From positions 1 through 51,404 of the forward strand of contig JBMOMT010000062.1 in assembly GCA_049324835.1 (NCBI GenBank): DNA of 51,404 nucleotides, written 5' to 3'. Source of the stretch: JBMOMT01 sp049324835 (GTDB lineage: Bacteria; Chloroflexota; Anaerolineae; CAYNKW01). The position numbers and the translations under genes are program-made. Within the stretch, counting starts at the first letter, position 1, and each line of letters starts with the position of its first letter. Positions 22,600-29,989 of the stretch are shown here, piece after piece. The notes under the pieces were generated by a model. It was not told where the DNA came from, ran no database searches, and saw nothing but the letters and a program-made list of their open reading frames with translations.

Positions 22600-24501
22600 A
22601 TGCGGGAATGGGTCAAATCGATCCGCGATGGGAGTGCCTTTTACCGGCGGGCGCGAGGCCTGCGCTGGGCGGTTCCACTGGCGATGCTGGGCCTGGTTGC
22701 CGTGCATCAATGGCTGTGGCAAGCGCTGCGAGCCTGGCTGCCGCCAGCCTGGCATTTCTGGCTGGCGGTAGGGCTTGATGGCCTTTCTGGCAGTGTGGCG
22801 GCCTGGCTGGCGCTGGATTGGCTGGCCGCCAATGCCGTTCGCCAGGAGCGCACACGGGCCGATCTCCGCGCCGCTTACGATAGCCTGGCCGAAACGCACC
22901 GGCAACTCCTGGCCGTGCACGATATCGGGCGCGAGATCGCATCGGCGGCCGATATGCAACAGGTGTTGGAGCTGGCCGCTCGCGCGCCGGTGCATCTGGC
23001 CGGCGCGGTTGGCTCGGCTGTGATCACCCTGGATCAAGAGCGCGATCGTCTCAATCTGGATATGGCCTGGGGGTTGAGCGACGATTATTTGCTCGGCTTT
23101 CGCCGGCGGCTGGAGGCCGGGGTGCCGGCGGGCCGCTGCCAGAGCTGCGAATCGCTGGCCGGCCGCGTATCGGGCGATTGTCCGCTTTTTGAGGGCATGC
23201 AAGACCTGGCGCGGGCCGAGGGCATTCAATCGCTCATCTGTTTGCCGGTGGTGCGCGACAAAAAGCGCGAGGGCATCATCAGCGCTTATTTCCCTTCGCC
23301 CGATGGCCCGCCGGAAGATCAGGTGCAATTGCTGAATATTGTCGCCACCGAGATCGCCGCGGCGATGGACAGCGTCCGCTTGCGAGCCAACCACATGGCC
23401 ACCCTCTATGCGGTGGAGAATCTTTCCCAAAGCGGCCATGACCTGGGCGGTTTTTTGGAGCAGATATTGGCGGCCACGCTGGCCGGTTGGGGGGCGCCGG
23501 GCGGAGCGATCTTTATGTACGATCCGGCCGGCGAAATCTGGCATCATTGGGTGCAAAGCGGTCTGGGTGATGGTCCGAATGACCCTTCTTTTGATCTGGC
23601 GCTCCGCCTGGCCGAGGAGTCCCGCCAGCAAGGGCAGCCGATCCTGATCCAGGACCTGGCCCTGCGCCCGGGCAATGGCGCGCGGCCTGAGGGCCTGCGC
23701 TCGGCGGCGGCGGCCCCGCTCATCGTGGGCGGCGAGGTGTTGGGCGCGCTGGTGATGCTGGCCGGGCGAGCCGGGCTTTTTCAGCCGCGCCAGGCTTCGT
23801 TTTTCCAGACCATCGCTCACCAGGCGGCGCTGGCCATCAGCAACGCCCGGCTGCACGCCCAGGTGCAACAGATGGCGGTGCTGGAGGAGCGGTATCGTCT
23901 TTCGCGCGAGATGCACGATGGCCTGGCGCAAACCCTCAGTGCCCTGGGCTGGCAGTTGGATCGGGCCCACAGGCTGCTGGCCGAGAACCGCCTGGAGGCG
24001 CTGCAAGAAGACCTGGCTTTGGGCCGGCGCATGGTGCGCGATGCCTATATGGACGTGCGGGAGGCCATCGATGGGCTGCGCCTGACCGTGGAGCACCGGG
24101 GCGGGCTGCCGGCTGCTCTCGAAGAATACGTGGCCGATTTCGAGATTCGCACCGGCATCGGCACGGTTCTGGAAATCGAAGGCAACGAGTCGCCGCTGCC
24201 GGCCGAAATGGAGCTGCAATTGCTGCGCATCGTGCAAGAGGCGCTGACCAACGCACGCAAGCACGCGGCTGCGAGCCGCGTTTCCGTGCGTCTGCAATAT
24301 GCGGAGGACGGGCGCAAACTGATGCTGACGGTGGCCGACGATGGTCGAGGGTTCGACCCGGCGCTGCCCCGCGGCAGGGGACATCTGGGCATGAATACCA
24401 TGCGCGAGCGGGCCCAGAGCCAGGGCGGCGATCTGATGGTGGTCACGGGGCCTAATCAGGGTACGCGCATCACGGTGGCGCTGCCTCTCGAATCACAGTG
24501 A
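22600..24501 (+). CDS. NarX-type sensor histidine kinase with cysteine-bearing GAF domain
   Basis: A 633-residue membrane-linked kinase. Order: two hydrophobic segments near residues 22-42 and 48-75; GAF domain about 110-265; second GAF about 280-425; HisKA_3 H-box REMHDGLAQTLS with H439; HATPase N-box IVQEALTNARKH (N551), and G-boxes ADDGRGFDP and GRGHLGMNTMRERA. The first GAF carries C180, C183, C194 and C214, a C-x2-C-x10-C grouping that could bind an FeS cluster or act as a thiol switch. An upstream TTG at 22591 is possible; the ATG at 22600 is better spaced from GAAGGG. It leads a three-gene operon ending in a NarL-type regulator. Likely a redox or oxygen sensor for the adjacent respiratory genes; this is inference. 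Confidence 0.92.
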   Translation: MREWVKSIRDGSAFYRRARGLRWAVPLAMLGLVAVHQWLWQALRAWLPPAWHFWLAVGLDGLSGSVAAWLALDWLAANAVRQERTRADLRAAYDSLAETHRQLLAVHDIGREIASAADMQQVLELAARAPVHLAGAVGSAVITLDQERDRLNLDMAWGLSDDYLLGFRRRLEAGVPAGRCQSCESLAGRVSGDCPLFEGMQDLARAEGIQSLICLPVVRDKKREGIISAYFPSPDGPPEDQVQLLNIVATEIAAAMDSVRLRANHMATLYAVENLSQSGHDLGGFLEQILAATLAGWGAPGGAIFMYDPAGEIWHHWVQSGLGDGPNDPSFDLALRLAEESRQQGQPILIQDLALRPGNGARPEGLRSAAAAPLIVGGEVLGALVMLAGRAGLFQPRQASFFQTIAHQAALAISNARLHAQVQQMAVLEERYRLSREMHDGLAQTLSALGWQLDRAHRLLAENRLEALQEDLALGRRMVRDAYMDVREAIDGLRLTVEHRGGLPAALEEYVADFEIRTGIGTVLEIEGNESPLPAEMELQLLRIVQEALTNARKHAAASRVSVRLQYAEDGRKLMLTVADDGRGFDPALPRGRGHLGMNTMRERAQSQGGDLMVVTGPNQGTRITVALPLESQ

Positions 24502-24523
24502 AAAGTCGGGGAGCGAGATAACG

Positions 24524-25228
24524 ATGCCGCAAGGGTATGATTTTGAACGGGCCTGGCTGGCTAGGCTTGCCTATGGCCTCGATGAGTTTGCCGGGGAAGA
24601 GATTCGCCGCCGGGTGATGGCCGGCAGCGATGGCCTTTCGGGCGGCTCGAGCCGTCAGGAGATCATCGTCTGGTCCAGGGGAGCCATGGAGCGGCTGGAC
24701 GCGCTGGTGCAAGGGTCGGAGAGAAGGGCCATCATGACCGGCTGTGCCTGCCAGTACCCCAGGTCGCAATTGCAGGCCATCCGGGAAGCCTACGCCGAAA
24801 GCGGCGATGTGGGCCTGGCTCACCAGATGCTGCAGGCGCAGTTTGAATCGTTTCTGGAGCGTGATCTCGAATTGAGCCCGGCGATGATTCGGGACATCGT
24901 CGCGCGAGGCTGGGGCGCGGCAGGCGTCCGCCAGGGCAAGGATACCATCGTTGCCACCAAGATCCCCAAGAGCGGCTACCTGGTGGCCTATATGCAAGAA
25001 ACAGACCCGGAAAAAAAGCGCCAGCTCTATTGCCACTGCCCCAGGATCCGCGATGTGCTCAAGACCTCGGACACGATTTCAGCCACCTATTGCTACTGCG
25101 GGGCCGGTTTTTACAAAGGCATCTGGGAAGAGATTTTGCAGCAGCCGGTGCAAGTGCAAGTGTTGGAGAGTGTGCTCGATGGCGGCGATGTCTGCCAGAT
25201 AGCGGTGCGTTTGCCTGCCGGGCGGTGA
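24524..25228 (+). CDS. Triple C-x-C protein between kinase and regulator (DUF6144-like?)
   Basis: A 234-residue soluble protein with seven cysteines, six of them in three C-x-C pairs: C74/C76 (TGCACQYP), C160/C162 (YCHCPRIR), C180/C182 (TYCYCGAGFYKGIWEEI), plus C204. The CHCP / YCYCGAGFYKGIWE pattern resembles a family I remember as DUF6144; that link is from memory. The spacing suggests a metal or cluster site or thiol redox chemistry. No signal peptide or membrane segment. It starts 22 bases after the kinase stop and ends 9 bases before the response regulator, so it is co-transcribed with the phosphorelay and may modulate it. Confidence 0.75.
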   Translation: MPQGYDFERAWLARLAYGLDEFAGEEIRRRVMAGSDGLSGGSSRQEIIVWSRGAMERLDALVQGSERRAIMTGCACQYPRSQLQAIREAYAESGDVGLAHQMLQAQFESFLERDLELSPAMIRDIVARGWGAAGVRQGKDTIVATKIPKSGYLVAYMQETDPEKKRQLYCHCPRIRDVLKTSDTISATYCYCGAGFYKGIWEEILQQPVQVQVLESVLDGGDVCQIAVRLPAGR

Positions 25229-25237
25229 GGCGCAGGC

Positions 25238-25888
25238 ATGACAGGGGAGGGAGCATTGATCCGTGTACTGATCGCCGACGACCATACGGTGCTGCGCCAC
25301 GGGCTGCGCCTGATCTTGAGCGAGGCCGACGACTTGAACATCGTCGGGGAGGCCGCCGACGGCGAGCAGGCTGTGGCCCTGGCTCTGGCTCTGGACCCAG
25401 ACGTGGTGCTGATGGATGTCAACATGCCCGGCGTGGATGGCATCGAAGCCTCGCGCCGCATCCGCGCCGCCCGGCCCGGGATACACATTCTGATGCTCAC
25501 CGTCTCGGATCGAGACCGCGACCTCGTCGAGGCCATGCGCGCCGGGGCGCGTGGCTATTTGCTCAAGAAGGCCGAGTCTGGCGAGGTGCTGGAGGCCATC
25601 CGGCGCGTGGCGGCCGGCGAAGCCATCCTCTCGGCCACAGCCATGGCCCGCGTGCTGGACGAGCTGGCCTCTCCGGCCGCCAGCCCGGAAAAACTCACCG
25701 GGCGCGAGACCGAGGTGCTGGGCTTCATTGCCCAGGGGTTGGGCAACAAAGAGATTGCCTTGGCGCTGCACGTCTCCGAGAACACGGTCAAGACCCACGT
25801 GCGCCACATTCTGGAAAAACTGAACCTGCGCAGCCGCACCGAGGCAGCCGCCTATGCCGTGCGCACTGGTCTGGCCCACAAGGGTTAA
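25238..25888 (+). CDS. NarL/LuxR-family response regulator
   Basis: A 216-residue regulator. The receiver domain (1-125) has the acidic pair D14/D15 (IADDHTVLRHGLRLIL), phospho-acceptor D60 (VLMDVNMPGVDG), a conserved Thr (LMLTVSD) and Lys (YLLKKAESG). The C-terminal LuxR HTH (about 150-212) reads LTGRETEVLGFIAQGL, then NKEIALALHVSENTVKTH. All key residues are intact. The ATG at 25238 is annotated, but a TTG six codons in, right after GGGGAGGGA, would give the usual short N-terminus IRVLIADDH. It ends the kinase operon, followed by a strong terminator. Probable targets are the nearby respiratory genes or its own palindromic promoter site. Confidence 0.94.
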   Translation: MTGEGALIRVLIADDHTVLRHGLRLILSEADDLNIVGEAADGEQAVALALALDPDVVLMDVNMPGVDGIEASRRIRAARPGIHILMLTVSDRDRDLVEAMRAGARGYLLKKAESGEVLEAIRRVAAGEAILSATAMARVLDELASPAASPEKLTGRETEVLGFIAQGLGNKEIALALHVSENTVKTHVRHILEKLNLRSRTEAAAYAVRTGLAHKG

Positions 25889-25917
25889 TCCTTTCGGATC
25901 ATACCTCCTCACCCTCA

Positions 25918-25945
25918 AGAGTTACCCAGGCGGTAACTCTTTTTT
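25918..25945 (+). terminator. Terminator of the two-component operon
   Basis: AGAGTTACC (25918-25926) pairs perfectly with GGTAACTCT (25932-25940) across a 5-base loop, followed by a T-run. It lies 30 bases after the response-regulator stop codon. Confidence 0.9.
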
Positions 25946-26042
25946 GTTACCCCGGCATCGCCTGCCATTGCGATGACGACAAGCCCGAAATGTGATAACC
26001 TTGAGATGTAGATTTTTCCGAGAAGTATCGAAGGGAATTGGT

Positions 26043-26390
26043 GTGGAAACTCGCCGCGCGCTGATCATCTCTTCACATGCCCTGTTTGCCGAAGCCATCG
26101 CCCGCTTGCTCCAGGCCGAAAGCGTGGAGGTAGCAACCAGGGCCGAAAGCCTGGCCGAGGCTCTGGCTTTTCTCCAGGATCGATCCGTCGAGGCGGTCAT
26201 TGTGGATCACGATGATCCGCTGCTGCGTGATGCCGAGATCGTATCGCAGTTGGTGGGTCGCCATGAAGCCTGCCAGATCATCTTTCTCACGCTGGCCGGC
26301 AATCAGATGATCGTTCACCACCGCGAGCGGGTGGAGAACGTCACACCTGCCGATCTGGTGCGGGCCATCCGCTTTCCATCGACCGGGTGA
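26043..26390 (+). CDS. Stand-alone degenerate receiver (pseudo-receiver) protein
   Basis: A 115-residue single-domain protein with a response-regulator-like pattern: beta strand RRALIISSHALFAEAIARLL, then VEAVIVDHDDP near residue 49 and QIIFLTLAG near 78. The acidic pair that normally follows the first strand is Ser-Ser (residues 10-11), and no conserved Lys is seen, so Mg-dependent phosphorylation is unlikely. The Asp of VDHDDP is retained. The GTG at 26043 is preferred (AGGGA 6 bases upstream); a GTG at 25992 gives a longer but unsupported N-terminus. Its end overlaps the first Sco gene's start region by 4 bases, so it is translationally coupled to the copper-assembly genes. Confidence 0.7.
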   Translation: METRRALIISSHALFAEAIARLLQAESVEVATRAESLAEALAFLQDRSVEAVIVDHDDPLLRDAEIVSQLVGRHEACQIIFLTLAGNQMIVHHRERVENVTPADLVRAIRFPSTG

Positions 26391-26398
26391 TGCAGGCC

Positions 26399-27148
26399 AT
26401 GAATCGTAAATTTTTGTTATCGCTGCTCTACATTTTGCCGATGCTGTGCATCCTTTCGATCCTGGCCTTTACCACCCTGCGGCCCATCCAGGTGCTGCCG
26501 CGGGTGGGCCTGGGGCCGGGCTTTGGTTTCACCGATGCCGCCGGCGCGCGGGTGACCAACGAAACGCTGCGCGGCAAGATCGTGGTCTATAGTTTTACCT
26601 ACACCCACTGCCAGACCGGCTGCCCGCAGATGATGACCAAAATGCTCGAGGTGTGGCAGCGGCTGGGCGAGGTCGATCTGGGCCAGATGGAGGTCGAGCT
26701 GGTTACCATTTCCATCGACCCCGAACGCGACACGCCAGCGGTGATGGCTCAATACGCCGCCGGTCTGGGCCTGCCGGCCAGGCTCGACGAAGGGCAGGCC
26801 GCCTGGCGCTTTCTCACCGGCGACGACCCGCGCGCGGTCGAGATCATGGTCACCACCGGTTTTGATCTGTTCTACGAAAAACAGCCCGTGGAGGGCGGCG
26901 CGCCGGGCGATTACGGTTTTGATTTTGTGCCCATGGTGGTGCTGATCGACGGCTGGGGCATCATTCGGGCCGAGTACCGCCAGTACGAGGTCTCGGACCG
27001 GCTGAGTTTCAGCGAGGGCCGCACCGACATCGACCCGGACATCGTGCTGCGCGACGTGGGCCTGGTGGCCGCCGAGGCCAACAACAGCCGGGGCGTGGCC
27101 AGCGCGGCCTATGGCGCGGCCCACCTCTTTCTGTGCTACCCGCCGTAA
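26399..27148 (+). CDS. Sco/SenC-like protein 1, copper histidine missing
   Basis: A 249-residue thioredoxin-fold Sco-like protein with one N-terminal membrane anchor (about residues 5-25). The CxxxC copper motif is present as CQTGCP (C71, C75), with SIDPERDTP near 105. The distal histidine that completes the Cu site in Sco proteins (DH in the two paralogues downstream) is replaced: the same strand reads FDFVPMVVLIDGWG. An extra C-terminal tail of about 40 residues ends in AAHLFLCYPP, absent from the paralogues. ATGs at 26390 and 26399 and a GTG at 26387 are possible starts. Family knowledge: Sco proteins deliver Cu to the CuA site of cytochrome oxidase, or act as thiol reductases. The missing His favours a thiol-redox or altered role. 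Confidence 0.85.
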   Translation: MNRKFLLSLLYILPMLCILSILAFTTLRPIQVLPRVGLGPGFGFTDAAGARVTNETLRGKIVVYSFTYTHCQTGCPQMMTKMLEVWQRLGEVDLGQMEVELVTISIDPERDTPAVMAQYAAGLGLPARLDEGQAAWRFLTGDDPRAVEIMVTTGFDLFYEKQPVEGGAPGDYGFDFVPMVVLIDGWGIIRAEYRQYEVSDRLSFSEGRTDIDPDIVLRDVGLVAAEANNSRGVASAAYGAAHLFLCYPP

Positions 27149-27210
27149 TTTACCACAAGACACAGAGACACAAAGGAAACATGGACCTTTGCCTTTGCGT
27201 CTTGGCGATG
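27149..27210. repeat. Inverted repeat between Sco genes
   Basis: The left arm ACCACAAGACACAGAGACAC and the right arm (read in reverse) TCGCCAAGACGCAAAGGCAA form an imperfect palindrome related to the one at 5212-5270. It fills the spacer after the first Sco gene. Confidence 0.5.
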
Positions 27211-27245
27211 AATTTTTTCTCGCTCGTCGTGAGCCAGGAGCCAGG

Positions 27246-27860
27246 ATGGCAAGTAAACGTAACCGGATTCTGATTATAACCCTGGCGACGCTGCTGGTCG
27301 CCATTCTGGGTGTGGTGGGTTGGCGCTACCGGCCCTACAGCTTTCACGGCATGGTGATGAAATCGGCCGAGCTGGCGCCCAACTTTACGCTTATCTCTTC
27401 TCGCACCGGCGAGCCGGTGCAGTTGCGCGATTTTCGCGGCCAGGTCGTTTTGCTCTACTTTGGCTACACCACCTGTCCCGATGTCTGCCCGGCCACCCTT
27501 TCCGACGTGGCCCAGGCGTTCGATAAGCTGGGCCGCAAGGCCGAGCAAGTGCAGTTGTTGTGGATCACGGTCGACCCGGAGCGCGACACCCCGCTCAAGA
27601 TGCAAGATTACGTGTTGCACTTTGACCCCGACTTTTTGGGGCTGGTGCCGCGCAGCGCCGAAGAAACGTTGGCTGTGGCCACCCAGTATGGCATCTATTA
27701 CGAAAAACGCGATTACGGCTCGGCCACCGGTTATTTGATGGATCACACCGCCACCATCACCCTCATCGACAAAGACAGTTACGTGCGGGTGGTCTATCCC
27801 TTTGGCACCACGCCAGAAGACCTGGCTGCCGACCTGGAATACATTCTGAGCCGCTGGTAA
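27246..27860 (+). CDS. Sco/SenC copper chaperone 2
   Basis: A 204-residue Sco protein: an N-terminal membrane anchor at about residues 8-25, then a thioredoxin-like domain facing outside the membrane. Complete copper site: TTCPDVCPAT (C77, C81) and GYLMDHT (H167); also TVDPERDTP near 108. The ATG at 27246 has CCAGGAG upstream and puts the hydrophobic anchor at the right place. Role: CuA assembly of the oxidase encoded just downstream. It is 69 percent alike in motif layout to Sco 3 by eye only in the sense that all landmarks match; no percentage was computed by alignment. It is not preceded by its own evident promoter. Confidence 0.92.
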   Translation: MASKRNRILIITLATLLVAILGVVGWRYRPYSFHGMVMKSAELAPNFTLISSRTGEPVQLRDFRGQVVLLYFGYTTCPDVCPATLSDVAQAFDKLGRKAEQVQLLWITVDPERDTPLKMQDYVLHFDPDFLGLVPRSAEETLAVATQYGIYYEKRDYGSATGYLMDHTATITLIDKDSYVRVVYPFGTTPEDLAADLEYILSRW

Positions 27861-27885
27861 CTCGCGGTGGGCCTGGGAGGAGAGG

Positions 27886-28557
27886 ATGGATAACGTTCTG
27901 CAAGGGCAAGGCATAACCACGAAACCGCGCCCGGCGCTGAGCCGGCTGGTGGTTATTTTTGCTGTGGGGCTGGCGCTGGCCGTGTTATTGGGCGCGGGGG
28001 CCTATCTGCTGGGGCGCTCGCTGCGCCCGCGGGAGCTGTATGTGACCGAGCTGTCGCCGCCCGTTCCGGCCACCGATTTCACCTTTACCTCGTCGCGCAG
28101 CGGCGGGCCGGTGAGCCTGAGCGATTTCCGGGGCAAGATCGTGCTGCTCTACTTTGGTTATACCACCTGCCCCGACGCCTGTCCTACCACCCTGGCCGAT
28201 TTTTCCCAGGTGTACGAGATGCTGGGCGACAAAACCGGGCGCCTGCAATTCCTGTGGCTCTCGGTCGATCCAGAGCGCGACACCCCGGAAAAAATGGAAG
28301 ACTATATCAGCCACTTTAACCCCGAGTTCATGGGGCTGGTGCCAACGTCGGCGGAAGAACTGGCGCGGGTGGCCGCGGCTTATCACATCTATTACCAGCG
28401 CATCGATTACGGCTCTGAGGTGGGTTATCTGATGGATCACACCACATCGGTGACACTCATCGACGAGCAAGGCGTCTGGCGCGGCATCTATTCCTTCGAT
28501 GCCCCGCCGGAGGAAATCGCCGCCGATCTGGAATATCTCGTCGGGCAAATCAAGTAG
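27886..28557 (+). CDS. Sco/SenC copper chaperone 3
   Basis: A 223-residue Sco protein with an N-terminal cytosolic stretch of about 20 residues, a membrane anchor at about 21-43 and the Sco domain. The copper ligands are complete: TTCPDACPTT (C95, C99) and GYLMDHT (H185), with SVDPERDTP near 127. GGGAGGAGAGG precedes the ATG. It is clearly a duplicate of Sco 2, 25 bases upstream, and shares the EDYxxHFxPxFxGLVP and IYYxxxDYGS landmarks. It probably acts with PCuAC, encoded next, in copper loading of oxidase subunit II. Confidence 0.93.
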   Translation: MDNVLQGQGITTKPRPALSRLVVIFAVGLALAVLLGAGAYLLGRSLRPRELYVTELSPPVPATDFTFTSSRSGGPVSLSDFRGKIVLLYFGYTTCPDACPTTLADFSQVYEMLGDKTGRLQFLWLSVDPERDTPEKMEDYISHFNPEFMGLVPTSAEELARVAAAYHIYYQRIDYGSEVGYLMDHTTSVTLIDEQGVWRGIYSFDAPPEEIAADLEYLVGQIK

Positions 28558-28605
28558 GGGCGGGGAATCGCTCCGAGCGAGGATGTGCACAGGAGGGAGT
28601 GCGAC

Positions 28606-29073
28606 GTGGCAAAGAAGGGAATGATCTGGATTCTGCTGGGCCTGCTGGCCCTGGCGGGGCTGGCGGCGTGTAGCCCCAAAACAAGCGGCCCGAACATCGA
28701 GATCGAAGGGGCCTGGGCGCGGCCTTCACCCAAGATGGCCGGCGCCGGCGCCGCCTATATGATCCTCAAGAACAGCGGCAGCGAGGCCGACAAGCTGGTT
28801 TCGGCCAGCACCACGGCCTCCAAAGTGGTGGAGTTGCACGAGTCCTTTATGGACGAGAACAACGTCATGAAAATGCGGCCCGTAGAGGGCGGCGCCATCG
28901 AGGTGCCTGCCGGCGGCTCGGTGGAGCTCAAGCCGGGCGGCCTGCACATCATGCTCATCGATCTGATCGAGCCGCTGCAGAGCGGCCAAACCGTTCCCCT
29001 CACCCTCGAATTCGAAAAATCGGGCGAGATCGATATCGAGGTGAACGTATCGGAGCAGAAACCAAACGATTGA
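28606..29073 (+). CDS. PCuAC-type copper chaperone lipoprotein
   Basis: A 155-residue periplasmic copper(I) chaperone of the PCuAC (DUF461) family. The N-terminus is a lipoprotein signal (hydrophobic 6-22, lipobox LAAC). The Cu site pattern is visible: ELHESFMDENNVMKM supplies a His and two Met, and GLHIML about 25 residues later supplies another His and Met. Family knowledge: PCuAC delivers Cu(I) to the CuA site together with Sco. A GTG at 28606 is chosen as start because AGGAGGG lies 7 bases upstream; a GTG seven codons earlier (28585) is less well placed. Confidence 0.93.
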   Translation: MAKKGMIWILLGLLALAGLAACSPKTSGPNIEIEGAWARPSPKMAGAGAAYMILKNSGSEADKLVSASTTASKVVELHESFMDENNVMKMRPVEGGAIEVPAGGSVELKPGGLHIMLIDLIEPLQSGQTVPLTLEFEKSGEIDIEVNVSEQKPND

Positions 29074-29229
29074 GGTAACCGTTCAGTCAGTGTCATTCTG
29101 AGCACCCGAAGAGGCTCGCAGAGCCTAGAAGGGTGCAAAGAATCTCATTCTCGCCTTGCCGGAACAGGATTCTTTGCTCGCTCTGCTCGCTCAGAATGAC
29201 ACTTTCGGCACGGTATCTGAACAGTTACC
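29074..29229. repeat. 156-bp inverted-repeat element with nested REP-like palindrome
   Basis: The outer ends GGTAACCGTTCAG (29074-29086) and CTGAACAGTTACC (29217-29229) match as inverted repeats with one mismatch. Nested inside are TGTCATTCTGAGC (29091-29103) and GCTCAGAATGACA (29189-29201). The inner palindrome recurs at 51309-51387; the outer ends resemble those of the element at 10735-10890. Confidence 0.65.
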
Positions 29230-29287
29230 AATTGAGATAGAGATAGAGAAAGGAGGGGGCTGGGCCAGGAGAGAAAGAGATTACATC

Positions 29288-29330
29288 ACACGCAACTTGC
29301 GACTTGCAACTTGTGACCTGTAACATGCGA
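29288..29330. repeat. Degenerate ACTTGCGACTTGCA simple repeat
   Basis: Several imperfect copies of CAACTTG/CGACTTG lie just upstream of the oxidase genes. Similar CTTGC/GCAAGTG repeats occur at 47596-47655 and 48083-48160. No function is apparent. The rest of the 29230-29341 spacer shows only the AGGAGG ribosome site. Confidence 0.4.
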
Positions 29331-29341
29331 GGAGGAAAACC

Positions 29342-29497
29342 ATGAGTCATTCAGAAAAACCGGGCCGTGATAAGCCCATAGACCACGTGGCGGCCGCCAA
29401 AAGCGCCCTCATTTTCGCCCTGCTCTATTTGCTGGTAGTGGTGGCGCTCTGGGGTTACGTCTATCTCACGCTTCTGGGAAGGGGGATGACCCAATGA
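29342..29497 (+). CDS. Cytochrome c oxidase subunit IIa-like small membrane protein
   Basis: A 51-residue gene: a polar N-terminus of about 18 residues, then one membrane helix (about 20-45, rich in Leu/Val/Tyr) and a short basic tail. A strong AGGAGG precedes the ATG, and its stop overlaps the start of subunit II by 4 bases (ATGA), so the two are coupled. Size, topology and position match the single-helix subunit IIa of ba3-type oxidases, which supplies the helix that their short subunit II lacks. Sequence identity to a known IIa was not tested. Confidence 0.75.
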   Translation: MSHSEKPGRDKPIDHVAAAKSALIFALLYLLVVVALWGYVYLTLLGRGMTQ

Positions 29498-29988
29498 GCA
29501 ACGAGACCTCCAGGCTCTCCTGGATCGACCCCTATGAAAAGGTATGGATCGTGATCAGCCTCATCATGCTGGTGATCATGATCGGCGCGGTTACCGTCGC
29601 CGCCTTTGCCTATGGCATCCAGGTGCCGGTGCCGGAACGGCGTGTCGATCCCAAGATAGTAACCACCGATGGCCCCTTTAGCCAGCCCGGCCTGCGTGAT
29701 CTGGGCGGCGGCAAGTACGAGGCCTACATCCTGGGCCAGGCCTGGGTGTGGATGCCCAACGAGATCCGCGTGCCGCTGGGCTCGACGGTGACATTTTTCC
29801 TCACCAGCAAAGACGTGCAGCACGGTTTTCAGTTGTGGAACACCAACCTGAACGTGATGGTGCTGCCGGGGCAGGTTTCCAGAGTGACCATCACCTTTGA
29901 GGAGCCGGGTGAGTATCCCTTTGTGTGCAACGAGTATTGCGGCGTGGGGCATCACACCATGGCTGGCAAAGTGATCGTGGAGGAATGA
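29494..29988 (+). CDS. cbaB: ba3-type cytochrome c oxidase subunit II
   Basis: A 164-residue subunit II of the short B-family type: one N-terminal membrane helix (about 18-42) and a cupredoxin domain. CuA ligands are visible: H110 (VQHGF), C145, E147 and C149 (CNEYC), H153 and M156 (GHHTM). The protein passes electrons from cytochrome c to subunit I. Expected neighbours are all present: the IIa-like gene overlapping upstream, heme O synthase and subunit I downstream, Sco/PCuAC before it. Gene symbol by analogy with Thermus. Confidence 0.95.
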   Translation: MSNETSRLSWIDPYEKVWIVISLIMLVIMIGAVTVAAFAYGIQVPVPERRVDPKIVTTDGPFSQPGLRDLGGGKYEAYILGQAWVWMPNEIRVPLGSTVTFFLTSKDVQHGFQLWNTNLNVMVLPGQVSRVTITFEEPGEYPFVCNEYCGVGHHTMAGKVIVEE

Positions 29989-29989
29989 C

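Noticed and set aside
22474..24384. Very long open frame antisense to the histidine kinase (similarly 36435-38468, 30857-32479, 47245-49266, 34098-35849)
   Set aside because: These are mirror frames of GC-rich genes. They have low-complexity Arg/Gly/His/Gln composition, no ribosome sites and no recognisable domains, while the opposite strand encodes complete conserved proteins.
25974..26042. A promoter for the pseudo-receiver/Sco genes
   Set aside because: TTGCGA and TGTGATAAC-like elements are present, but the spacing and -10 match are poor, so no site is called.
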